Below are positions 1-9,600 of a stretch of DNA of 52,542 nucleotides, in pieces. The notes beneath the pieces are model-generated. The model had not been told where the DNA came from. It saw only the letters and a program-made list of their open reading frames with translations, and ran no database searches. The DNA lies in NCBI RefSeq assembly GCF_016278365.1, contig NZ_JADQBZ010000016.1, positions 1 to 52,542 of the forward strand, written 5' to 3'. Both the position numbers and the translations under genes were made by a program. Positions within the stretch are counted from its first letter, which is position 1. Every line of letters begins with the position of its first letter. Source of the stretch: Methanolobus sp. GTDB lineage: Archaea > Halobacteriota > Methanosarcinia > Methanosarcinales > Methanosarcinaceae.

Positions 1-192
1 CAGTTTCCTGCGTCGCAGGTATTGCACCTGCAAATCCTAGTAATTGATTATACTACATAAATATATCTATACTTACATATATAATGAGTATCATCATTAT
101 TATACTAACGATTTACAAAGTATCCGAACCTATCCAGAGAAAGATTGGTCACTCCGGGAACAGATCACTTTGCTTGTCAACGACCCCGGATA

Positions 193-1008
193 TCATTGCC
201 CTTCTTTGAGTGTGCGGTCAAAGAATGTCACCATTTGCCAGTAAGCATCCTCTGCCTCAAAGCTCCGGGATAGTTCGCCATCCTCAAGCATGAAACCATG
301 CGGTTGTCCCTGGTATACTTTTAGTTCAAAGTACTTGCCAGCAGCATCAAGTTCGGTGGCGTATGTGTAGATATCGGATATGTTGCTTGCCTGGTCACTT
401 GTCCCATGGATTATCAGTATAGGCTCTTCAAGCTGGCCGATCACGTCAGCGGGCCTGGTTGGTTGGGCTTCGGTCTCTCCCGAATAAGGGAAACCGTACC
501 ATGCAACTCCCGATCCGAGCTCTTCGATCTGAGGAAGGAAAAGCATGGTATAACGCCCGCCTGCACAGAAACCTGTCAGACCAATGCTTTCGGTGTCCAC
601 ATCAGACCTTGTCCCAAGGTATTCAACGGAGTCCCTGATCAATTGCTCCACCACCGCATCATCGGGAGATGTCTCAAAGGTCTGCCACTGTGGAGATATC
701 ACGACATATCCTTCTGAAGCCAGCCTGTCACTAAGGTCCAGATAGCCCTGCTCCAGTCCGTTGAATGAGTGTATCAGGACCACCGCAGGCTTACTCTCGC
801 TGGTCAAAGGCGCGGCCACGTAGGCAGGATAGGTCATATTACCACTAACGATCTCAACCTCCGTCCCTTCTACCTGAAGTTCTGTTACATTCTCATTTCC
901 ACTTGCATTGCTCCATGTTTCACTATCTTCGGTTTCATTCATGTCACTGGCACAGCCAGATATCCCGACAATGGTTATCACTAACAGACAAAGAAGTAAG
1001 TATCTCAT
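193..1008 (-). CDS. Dienelactone hydrolase family lipoprotein
   Basis: An alpha/beta hydrolase of the dienelactone hydrolase family, probably lipid-anchored outside the cell. The N-terminus is a hydrophobic signal ending in the lipobox GISGC (Cys19), followed by a Thr/Ser/Glu-rich linker to about residue 45. The nucleophile elbow GFCAGG puts Cys148 at the active site, as in DLH enzymes, where most hydrolases have Ser. Asp205 (HGTSDQ) and His237 (QPHGF) complete the expected triad. Length, 271 aa, fits the family plus a signal peptide. The ATG is preceded by a GGGGGG-rich ribosome binding site. The substrate is unknown; family members hydrolyse lactones and esters. It stands alone, with a 280-base spacer separating it from the next minus-strand gene. 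Confidence 0.85.
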   Translation of the reverse strand: MRYLLLCLLVITIVGISGCASDMNETEDSETWSNASGNENVTELQVEGTEVEIVSGNMTYPAYVAAPLTSESKPAVVLIHSFNGLEQGYLDLSDRLASEGYVVISPQWQTFETSPDDAVVEQLIRDSVEYLGTRSDVDTESIGLTGFCAGGRYTMLFLPQIEELGSGVAWYGFPYSGETEAQPTRPADVIGQLEEPILIIHGTSDQASNISDIYTYATELDAAGKYFELKVYQGQPHGFMLEDGELSRSFEAEDAYWQMVTFFDRTLKEGQ

Positions 1009-1291
1009 TTGTAACCCCCCTTATTGTACAGTACCTACATGTAAACGGACATTCATCCACTGGACCCCGATCCCTGTTGAATGGCCAAAAACACTGGTTT
1101 ACAAAAGAATATGCTATCTTATATTATTTCTACGATACGCCTGAGTACAAAATTAAATCTGAGAGCTCAAGGGGAGTTTCCAGAGCAGAGTGGTTTCTGT
1201 TCTTGTATCAATATTTGTGGGATATGCCGTCTATGACATGTGACTACATTGGTTACGAAATCCACTCCCGGAAAGAGCCCATGAATCTAAT

Positions 1292-1780
1292 TCAGATGAC
1301 GGGCATGCATATATCAAGAATATGATGCTTTTGTGGATGTTCTTCAGGGCTGTTCAAATATATCTCATAACTTGCCCTGGACATATCAATCTCAAGGTTA
1401 TTCTGTATCAGCCACCCAGCGACCTTCTCCCATGCAGGGCCATATTCTTCTGCACCTGTCAGCTCTGTACGCATTACTACATACTTTCCTCCGGGAAGCT
1501 TTTTCTTTTTTATCTCCCCTTCAGTTTCAATGCCATCTTCAATGGTCATGCATACGTCCAGCTTGAGCTCTTCAGGAGGTGTAACGCCCGGATCATCATA
1601 ATAGGCAGACATCAGGATAGTATCTGGTCCTATCAATTGTTTCGCACCTGCCCAGCCACAAAGTTTACCGAATAGTTCTCCAAAGATGCTAGCATTTCCC
1701 AGGTAGTTGCCGATAAATGAAACACATGCTACATTTCGTTCTTCTATTTCTTTTATCTCTGGTTCGTTTACAATTTCCAA
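1292..1780 (-). CDS. GyrI-like small-molecule-binding domain protein
   Basis: A stand-alone GyrI-like (AraC effector-binding type) domain of about 162 aa with no DNA-binding domain. It opens with the usual strand (PEIKEIEERNVACVSFIGNY), has the central YYDDPGVTPPEELKLDVCM segment, and ends with the EIYLNSPEEHP strand and an LDICMPV terminus typical of the fold. Such domains bind small hydrophobic or cationic ligands, and some are hydrolases. An upstream GTG at 1789 overlaps a GGTGAT ribosome binding site that sits correctly for a TTG at 1780, so the TTG is preferred. A paralogue lies at 25674-26171. The ligand is unknown. Confidence 0.75.
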   Translation of the reverse strand: MEIVNEPEIKEIEERNVACVSFIGNYLGNASIFGELFGKLCGWAGAKQLIGPDTILMSAYYDDPGVTPPEELKLDVCMTIEDGIETEGEIKKKKLPGGKYVVMRTELTGAEEYGPAWEKVAGWLIQNNLEIDMSRASYEIYLNSPEEHPQKHHILDICMPVI

Positions 1781-1921
1781 ACTTATCACCTACATTTATT
1801 GTGAATCCTTTTCTGTACTATTGATATAAAAACCTATAATAAGTTGGGTGAAAGTGTTCAACTGTTCCGTGTCGCCAGAAATGACTACTTTTCTTCCATT
1901 ATTTATTGTATGTTCAGAATG

Positions 1922-2767
1922 TCAGATAGATATAAGAATGATAGCAGTGATGGCAGCCATCACTCCTGCCCACTGGCGTGGAGCAAGTTGTTCTTTTAAT
2001 AATGTACATGCCAGCAATACGGTAACCGCAGTACTTAGCGATGACAGGACTGTGGCAACATCCAGTCTTCCTGCTTCTGATGCCAGAGCAAACAAGATAG
2101 CACCTCCCGTGTTAAATAATCCTGCAAGGAGAACTACCGGAATTACATCGGACGTGGGTTTACTGAGAGTGTTTGTTAAAATCATGAATCCCGTGAGCAT
2201 GAGAAGTGCTGTAACTCTTGAAGCTGTTAATGGCCAGTATATTGCAGTGGAACTGAAATTATCAATGGATATAAAGAACAATCCAAATAACACACCTGCA
2301 AGGAGCGGGTATTCCATGTCTTTTGCTTTTAAACCCGGCCCGGCATTCATACTGACAATAAACCATATTCCAATGAACGCAAAAGTAAAACCCGTGATCT
2401 TGAGGATGGAAGGAACACCTTCGTTGAGAGCTGAATATATTACAGGTGTGATCACCGATATTACTGCAGCCAGAGGAGCAACTATGCTCATTTTTCCTTT
2501 GGCCAGACCTATATATAATGCTATCAACCCGGCAGCTCCAAAAAATCCTGCAAAAGCACCCCACATAAGATTGTTCGATGGAGGCAGGCTCTCTGAAAAT
2601 GCAAATGCGAGAATTGGAAATGTAATGATACCCATGACCTGTGTGACCAGGACCACAGAATAAGCACTTGTCCGCCTGGTAGCACACCCTCCTACAAAAT
2701 CACCTGCACCCCATGATAATGCAGCTGCAAGTCCAAAGATGATAGCAAGGGTTTCATCAGGTATCAT
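1922..2767 (-). CDS. EamA/DMT-family transporter
   Basis: An integral membrane protein of about 281 aa with roughly ten hydrophobic segments, in two EamA-like repeats (about residues 5-140 and 150-280), typical of the drug/metabolite transporter superfamily. The first repeat has the characteristic AALSWGAGDFVGG, and the second ends LKEQLAPRQWAGVMAAITAI, the usual EamA terminus. Substrates of this family are hard to predict (amino acids, drugs, metabolites). The reading frame could extend to a TTG at 2806, but the ATG at 2767 places the first membrane helix near the N-terminus and is preferred. No operon partner is evident. Confidence 0.85.
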   Translation of the reverse strand: MIPDETLAIIFGLAAALSWGAGDFVGGCATRRTSAYSVVLVTQVMGIITFPILAFAFSESLPPSNNLMWGAFAGFFGAAGLIALYIGLAKGKMSIVAPLAAVISVITPVIYSALNEGVPSILKITGFTFAFIGIWFIVSMNAGPGLKAKDMEYPLLAGVLFGLFFISIDNFSSTAIYWPLTASRVTALLMLTGFMILTNTLSKPTSDVIPVVLLAGLFNTGGAILFALASEAGRLDVATVLSSLSTAVTVLLACTLLKEQLAPRQWAGVMAAITAIILISI

Positions 2768-3126
2768 TGTACTTTTCCGGTAATTTTCAGACCCAGGCAC
2801 TTTCAAAACATGCCTGTTACGGTTTTAAAATCATTCAGCCTGTATTCCACATGACCTTATAGTTATAGTTCTTTTTGGACTCGTGGGAATGCCCGGTATC
2901 CAGGCACAAATTGTAAAAGAATGATTCTAGAAGTATTGCTTACACGGCAGTTCGGTTAAAATACCGCTCCCTCAATACTCTATGAAGGCATTTAGTAAAA
3001 ACCCAAAGTGTTAGTTGCCTACGAAAACGCAATAGGGAAAGATTAGTGTTTTGTTCCAAATTTTGAGCTGGAACACGCTTCATAAGCCCAATAGAAAAAT
3101 TAACTCTATTTACTTAAATGGATCAT
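2768..3126. other. Intergenic stretch without a recognisable gene
   Basis: About 360 bases between the EamA gene and the NosD-type gene. No reading frame with gene-like composition was seen on either strand. The only structure recognised is the terminator hairpin of the NosD-type gene at its right edge. Confidence 0.5.
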
Positions 3127-3158
3127 TTAAAAATGAGAGTAGAGAGCTTAGAGCTCTC
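3127..3158 (-). terminator. Hairpin plus T-run after the NosD-type gene
   Basis: Read on the minus strand, GAGAGCT and AGCTCTC (3158-3152 and 3148-3142) form a 7-bp stem with a 3-nt loop overlapping the stop codon. A TTTTT tract follows about ten bases later. This is consistent with a transcription terminator, although archaeal termination depends mainly on the T-run. Confidence 0.5.
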
Positions 3159-5844
3159 CATCTTTCTTTTTCGGTCTAACAACTGCAACAGCTATGATTA
3201 GAACGATAATCAGACCAATTACCCAGTAAAGGTAGCTGGAACCACTTTCGTTTTCGGCAAGCGTTTCTTCTTCCTGTACATCAGGAGCATTGATATCTGT
3301 TCCCTGAGTTTCAGCTATTATCACTGTTGTTTCCTCGGCCTCTGTCCCAAACAGTGCATAGAGTGAGAAATGGCTGATCATTGCAGTTGCTCTGCCGTTC
3401 TCCCAGTCTACGGTTGTTTCCAGAGCGATCCATCCATCTTCTGACGTGTATGTGTAGATCACAGGAGCCCTGCCTTCAAAGTCTGCAGGGTCGAAGTCCA
3501 TTGTTACCATTACCTGCTGGCTGAATGTGGTTCCTGACGGACCGAACCTGAAGTACAGGCCGGATTCAATAACCTCTCTTGGAGTGTCTGAAGGCAGGGA
3601 GGATGGAGTAGTTACTATAATACTGTTCACAGGGTTGCCTAATGGATCAAGTGCCTTTGTTCCCGTGAATAGTGTCAGGGTGGTAGTTGAATCCGAGGAT
3701 TTGACAACAGTATCTTTGGCCAGTCCTCCATCATTTCCCCGGGGCAGATCGGTTATAGTTCCCTGGCTTCTTTCTCTTGCGATAACTGAGCTGCCGGAAC
3801 TACCGGTTCTTTCCGAATCCTTGAAAAGTGCCAGTGTGACTGTATGTGGGGCGGGGGTGAGTACTGTTCCACCACCAATGGTAATTTCAGGTGCACTGAT
3901 GCTTGCAGATACATAGTTGTGCTGGGTATTGAGTGTAGATCCCGCAACCTTAATCCATTCGTTGTCACTGAGATTATACAAGGCTACTGAAGATTCACCT
4001 GCAGTGTTCATTCCCGGATCGTCATATGAGAATTTGATGTCCATACCCATAGGGACATACATGGGCATACTTGTTATACCATAATTCAAATAGGCAATGT
4101 CCACATAACCATTTACATTCGTTTTTCCTGACGGAGATGCAGGAGCTGAGGATCTTTCGCTGAGGCGTATATCATAAAAGGTTCCAGCAAAAGAAATGCC
4201 TGCAGATTCGTCAGTTACTATTATATTGTCAACTGTGAGATTTTCAGATATATATGCCTGCAGTTGACAATCATTGCCGGTTGCGTGGGTATTTGATAAC
4301 GTTATGTTGTCTGAATTCTCAATTTTTAATCCATATGAGATGCTATCGATGGCTATAACAGGCATCGAATCATCTGAGAGGATCCCGTTGATGGTATTTT
4401 TTGAGTGTCTTTTAACACCGTAATTACTTAACAGGTCCATATTTTGAGGTTCAGTGTCCTGCCTTTGGATTGCAGCAACACCATAAGCACCTGTGCTATC
4501 TACAGTGTTATCCATTAATGTAATGTTAGAAGCTTCATGCAAATAAATACCCACAAAGGCATTCTCGTTTGCCGTATTGTTGGTGAGAGTGCTGTCATTT
4601 GTATTATATATAGTAATTCCAATTCCTGAATTGTAATTTACAACATTGCCACCCAGAAGAATATCGTATGATCCTTCAATATCAATTCCATCTTCAGAAT
4701 TGTAATTTACAGCGTTGGAATCCAATAAAACATTGTTCGATTCTTCAATATCAATTCCATCGTCTACATTGAAATGAATGGTGTTATCCAGCAGCATAAC
4801 ATAATTAGATCTCCAGACACTTACTCCATTATCTCCATTACCACTTACTCCATTACCAAGCAGAGCGATATAATCGGATCCACATAAGAAAATTCCGCCA
4901 TCAAAATTATCGTTAACAATGTTATCCAACAGCATGGTATTACTGGAATTGTGGTTGTGAATACCAGCGTAGTTATCGACAGCAGTTACATTTCGTACCA
5001 GATTATATTCTGAATTGAACAGGAGAATGCCTTCATAGCATCCTGATACAGTGACATTTTCGATAGTGGAGTTGCTTGTATTGATCAAAGCTACACCATC
5101 CAGACCATTGCCTACCACAAGATCTCTGATTGTGATATTCTGGGAATTGACAGCATACACCTGTCCTGCATCTGTGGGTACTTCGTAATCAACTTGATTG
5201 ACCAAATAATAAAGTGGCTGTTCATGGACTTTGTTACTGGAATTAATATCATGGATGTATTCTTCCAATGAATCACCATAAACACCAAAGTTAATTCCTG
5301 TTGATGCCATATCATTGTTTTCCATAAAGCCGCTTATAGAATTTTCCAGAAGGATATCAATATAATTTGAAGATAAACTATTATTGATCAAAGTCGGACG
5401 GCTTGCATTGACTACCCCAATACCAAAACCGAATCCAGATATATCGTTATTTACAAGTGTACAGTTCGAAGCGGAGCTGATAAAGATACCAGGAGATGGA
5501 TTAAGGACATTATTAGAAATGTTGAATCCGTCAATTGTAACATTATGGGCAGTGATATTTATTGTCCTTGCAATGGTATCTGGGTGAATAGTGGTATTAG
5601 CAGAACCATTCTCAGAGCGAATAATAACTTCTTTATCAACAATTATGCTTTCGTGATATATTCCATCACTTACAAGAATAATACTATTATTAGTTGCATT
5701 GGAAAGGGCTGAACTGATGTTTAAATAATCCTTCCCTTCCCCGACGGTCAAAGTAGGAGTGTCTGCGGAAGCTGTTGCGATACATGATGATATTATTAAG
5801 AAAAATATCAAGCATTTAGAAAAATATAGTTTATTCAAATTCAT
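3148..5844 (-). CDS. NosD-like beta-helix surface protein with C-terminal anchor
   Basis: A secreted or surface protein of about 898 aa. The signal peptide is near residues 1-28 (a long hydrophobic run ending ATASA). A right-handed beta-helix of NosD/parallel-helix repeats follows (about 30-500), with repeated motifs such as NNVLLDSNAVNYN and GIDIEGSYDILL. Two beta-rich modules come next: YDDPGM...SSVALYNLSDNEW, and FRFGPSGTTFSQ...VIYTYTSEDGWIALET ending in SHFSLYALFG. An acidic linker then leads to a membrane helix (YLYWVIGLIIVLIIAVAVV) and a short basic tail, PKKKDGEL. The ATG at 5844 is chosen over an upstream in-frame Met (5889) because it starts exactly at the signal peptide. The 1343-aa protein at 31655-35686 has the same architecture after its protease domain. 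It is probably a cell-envelope carbohydrate-binding or structural protein; no catalytic residues are identifiable. Confidence 0.85.
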   Translation of the reverse strand: MNLNKLYFSKCLIFFLIISSCIATASADTPTLTVGEGKDYLNISSALSNATNNSIILVSDGIYHESIIVDKEVIIRSENGSANTTIHPDTIARTINITAHNVTIDGFNISNNVLNPSPGIFISSASNCTLVNNDISGFGFGIGVVNASRPTLINNSLSSNYIDILLENSISGFMENNDMASTGINFGVYGDSLEEYIHDINSSNKVHEQPLYYLVNQVDYEVPTDAGQVYAVNSQNITIRDLVVGNGLDGVALINTSNSTIENVTVSGCYEGILLFNSEYNLVRNVTAVDNYAGIHNHNSSNTMLLDNIVNDNFDGGIFLCGSDYIALLGNGVSGNGDNGVSVWRSNYVMLLDNTIHFNVDDGIDIEESNNVLLDSNAVNYNSEDGIDIEGSYDILLGGNVVNYNSGIGITIYNTNDSTLTNNTANENAFVGIYLHEASNITLMDNTVDSTGAYGVAAIQRQDTEPQNMDLLSNYGVKRHSKNTINGILSDDSMPVIAIDSISYGLKIENSDNITLSNTHATGNDCQLQAYISENLTVDNIIVTDESAGISFAGTFYDIRLSERSSAPASPSGKTNVNGYVDIAYLNYGITSMPMYVPMGMDIKFSYDDPGMNTAGESSVALYNLSDNEWIKVAGSTLNTQHNYVSASISAPEITIGGGTVLTPAPHTVTLALFKDSERTGSSGSSVIARERSQGTITDLPRGNDGGLAKDTVVKSSDSTTTLTLFTGTKALDPLGNPVNSIIVTTPSSLPSDTPREVIESGLYFRFGPSGTTFSQQVMVTMDFDPADFEGRAPVIYTYTSEDGWIALETTVDWENGRATAMISHFSLYALFGTEAEETTVIIAETQGTDINAPDVQEEETLAENESGSSYLYWVIGLIIVLIIAVAVVRPKKKDGEL

Positions 5845-5963
5845 TGTAACCACTTCATCTTCGATAATATATTGCTTCGTATATAACACAGATATTATAA
5901 AAATGCGTTTCCTTCACATTTTGGGATCAGCCTATGTAAATCCGGAAAACTCAGGACCATGAA

Positions 5964-6167
5964 CTATTTCCATATGGAGGAAATTAAGAGCAGTGCGAGC
6001 GTGCACACGGCAATCATGGAGAAATATGTAGTGAACGCAGCATAGAGGTAACCGTTCTCATGATTGCTTTGTGGAGTTCCTTTCCTGTGTATCAGCCAAG
6101 ACTCGTATGCAACAAAGATACTCACTATTATCAATAATATAGAAGCGCAAGGATAGAATAAAGACAT
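5964..6167 (-). CDS. Small two-helix membrane protein, unknown function
   Basis: A 67-aa protein with two hydrophobic segments (CASILLIIVSIFVAYESWLI and AAFTTYFSMIAVCTLALLLI) joined by a charged loop (HRKGTPQSNHENG). The ATG at 6167 is preferred because GAGGT lies seven bases upstream; the frame is open to 6239 but that extension is not membrane-like. Family not recognised. It is monocistronic, about 120 bases upstream of the start of the NosD-type gene on the same strand. Confidence 0.55.
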   Translation of the reverse strand: MSLFYPCASILLIIVSIFVAYESWLIHRKGTPQSNHENGYLYAAFTTYFSMIAVCTLALLLISSIWK

Positions 6168-6239
6168 TTTTACCTCATTTGTATAGTCCCCGGAGTATAC
6201 AAGTCTATTAATATATAGATTGTACCCTTGATCCTGCAA

Positions 6240-6565
6240 ATCTTACTTAGACCCGAGTTTGACAACCTTAGCAGATTAGAGCAAGAATACCCCGATCTTC
6301 AGGCCGGATAGTTCACTTGAATCCTGACATTGAAGAAGTATCTAATACAAAAAATACTTTCATTTTATTCTTTTGAAAAATACTGAGTACAAAGTAATAT
6401 TCACTTCAAAACAGACTTTGCCCCTAAAAATCCCGCCATATTTCCAATGTTTTTCTAACGTGAACGTTCTTTCCACCTATACCGGGAGATAATTGTAATA
6501 GGAATTTATCCAGACAGGAATAATCTTTCTAATATATTATAACTTTATACAATTACAGCCGAAGT
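6240..6565. other. Intergenic stretch, divergent promoter region
   Basis: About 330 AT-rich bases between the divergent 67-aa membrane protein and the S-layer-type gene. No gene is seen. A second TATA-like element (around 6533-6550) lies upstream of the better one described in the next entry. Confidence 0.4.
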
Positions 6566-6602
6566 ACTTATATATCTTATTAAAATATTTCTTTTTGGTG
6601 GT
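6566..6602 (+). promoter_or_regulatory. TATA box and ribosome binding site of the S-layer-type gene
   Basis: ACTTATATAT at 6566-6575 resembles an archaeal TATA box. GGTGGT at 6597-6602 is a strong ribosome binding site placed correctly for the ATG at 6610. With a start 25-30 bases after the TATA box, the leader would be very short. If the transcript must contain the ribosome binding site, the second TATA-like element near 6533-6550 may be the one used. Confidence 0.45.
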
Positions 6603-6609
6603 ATGAACA

Positions 6610-9600
6610 ATGAATCTTTTTAAAGAGCTATTGGTGAAAATATTATTTGTTTTCGTTATCCTCATTCATGTGCAAGGTCTTGGCAGTGCAGTAGAGTATT
6701 CATCATTCTCAGCAGATGTTACTGCAGACAGTGCTTCTTTAGCAGTTGGTCTCACGGATCTGTCGATCATCTATTTTGAGCCTGCTGGCGATTGCAAGAT
6801 ATCGATCGGTGACTCTCAGGAGTTTAGTGTACAGACCAATGAAGAATGCACAGTTGAATGGTACCTTGATAATATCCTGGTCCAGTCTGATGCAAACGTT
6901 ACAAATTCACGATTTATTTTTGACTCCTTTAGTGACAATTCCTCATTCCCTGCACAGTATCGGATCAAAGCTGTCGCATTTAATGCAACCGGGACTGATG
7001 AAAAGGAGTGGAAGTGCTATGTCACCAGGAAAGTACTTCGCACCGGGCAAACACTGGAACTAAAAGACGGGTATGAATTGACTTTATCCTTGATAGATAA
7101 AGTGGGTAATAAAGCTCTGGTCGGTTTAAATAAAGATGGAGAGCTCGTCGATCGAGATATAATCAATGTCTATAAGCTTAATGATTGCTATTATTACAAC
7201 AGGACACTTGATGGCAATAGTCAGGTCATAATATATGCTCATATTTCAGATATATTCCAAGGTCAAGTTGATTCTTTAGCCGTTTTTGAACGCATTGAGC
7301 AATATTCTGATGTGGGTACATTGAGTATTGATCCAGACATACTATTGGAATTTGAAGATAGATGGAACCTGGGAAATGGCTATTCTTTGAGAATAACAGA
7401 TATAGCTCCCAACGGAAAATCCTGTCTGATCTCCCTTGATAAAGACGGAATAATTGTAGATAGACGTATACTTGCTGATGATGACCTATATATCTATCAG
7501 AGAGTAAACAAAGATACACAGGACATTGAACCAATTCTGCAAGTCCAGATTCTGGACACATTCAATTCAGCTGATAAAGACTATGTCCAGTTCTCCACTA
7601 ACTACGTGTTAAACCCGGATATCAATACTATCGATATAGACCCTCTTACGTTAATAGGATCAGGCAGCCTCTGGACCCTAAGTAACGGATATGCAATTCA
7701 TATAGATGAGATCTCTTCGAACCAGAAAGCACTCATTACTCTTAAAAAAGATGGTATTAATGCTGACCAGGCCATCATTGATGAGTACGATGTATACAAC
7801 TACAGCAGATTGAATCCGGTAAATGGAACTAGTTCCCAGATACTACATGTGAACTCATCTAAGATACTTGATGGAGAGGATGGCGGCTACATTGAATTTG
7901 GTTCCTTCTATCTGATAAACTCTGATAGCGGTACTTTACCTCTTGACCAGAAAAGGATAGTCTCTGTCGGAGAGGTTATTGAATTAGAAGAGGGATACTC
8001 GCTTAGTTTACTTTCCCTTTCCGTTCAAGGTAAAAACGCGCTCATAGGTCTGAGTGAAGATGGAATGACAATTGATGAGCACATACTAAGATCAGGGGAG
8101 AATTACTATTACAACCAATCGGTAGAAGGCAACGATAAAATGGTAATTAGCTTCCTTCTTGACGGAGTTTTCTCAGCTGAAGCCAACAATCTCATGATCA
8201 TAAAAGAGCTTGTTGTGAATTTATATGAGACTCCAGAGGAACCTGTAATTAGGCCTGTTACCAGAAATACAGCTATAATCAGAGGTTTGGTGTATAACGG
8301 CACCAGCCTTGATGAGATCACAGGCACTCTTGACTTTGATCGTATAGAGATAAATGCGTCGAACTTTGCCGGTTTCTACTATGATATGGACACAGGTATT
8401 TCGACTGAAAGCATTTGGATTTATAGCGAAACTACGACCAGTGGTAACATCATTGCTACGGAAGGACTTACTTATACAACGAGGATCTCGCCTGCTGATT
8501 ATAAGAGCCGTAATTTATACGGTCAATACAACGTAATAGGATTCCTGGGTGAAAAATGTGTTCCACTGACTGAAAAAACGCCAGATAAATTCTCACGATT
8601 GCTTTTGGACAGTGATGAAAAATTTGTATTAAGACTAGGTCACCCTCTTGAGCTTCCAGGAGGATATGCTCTTGAAGCAAAGCAGATCGATGTCGAAGGT
8701 GACAAGGTCTGGATGGAGTTCTCCAAGAATGGAGAGTTCATTGATGATGAGATCCTCGACTTATCCGACGGCACAGTTGTCTGGACCTATGAGGAAGATG
8801 ATGTTGCGGACGAGAACGATGTACCTGTAATGAAGGTTGCGATCACAGGTCTTCTACAGGACCAGGAAGTTGGCTGGGTCATGATCGACGGACTGTGGCT
8901 AACTGATGTCGGCAATATCATACAAGTGCATTCTCAAAGCCAGTTTGGGAAAATGGAAGTAGTTTGCATTGGATACAACGAGCTTTATTTAGCCAATCCA
9001 AATTCTATCACTCTAAAAAGAGGTTCATCGATAGAGATCATGGACAATTTCTCTATAAGGACAGCTGCAGATGACAATTTAAGGTTCTATATTGAGAAAG
9101 AGAATCAAACTGAAGAGGTGTATGAACTTCGCGGAGAAGTTGCAGAGAATGTGGCTACATTCCAGTGGAGTTCCACTAACTTTGAAGGATTCTATTATGA
9201 TCTTGATGAGGGAGCAGGAACTGAAAAACTGGAACTGAAAGAGATAAACGGCAGGATCATTCCGGAAAACAAGTTAGTCTATACCTGCACACCTGCAGAT
9301 GTATCCTTCAAACACTCTCCCTGGGGGGAATATAAGTCAGTCGGCTTCATTGCGGAAAAGTATTTTGTAGGATACCCCTCAAACCCCTTTGGAACTGGTA
9401 GTGATGATGTAGACATACTTTCCAGTGGAATGCTTTCCAAGGTCCTTGTCGATGAAAGTGATACACGGCCTATATATTCAGGCTCATCGCTCCTTCTTGA
9501 ACAAGGATACAGGCTTGACGTTCATGTGGATGATGATACTCAAAGAGTCCTTGTGGTCCTTATTAAAGACGGCAATGAAATTGACACAGCGGTCGTTACT

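Noticed and set aside
1-192. Possible RNA gene at the window start (short repeats of CCTGC/GCAGG)
   Set aside because: The complementary pieces are too short for a tRNA or known RNA fold, and no conserved arms were seen.
2262-2687. Second minus-strand frame within the EamA transporter
   Set aside because: It is an out-of-frame shadow rich in Cys and His; the EamA frame carries the membrane-segment pattern.
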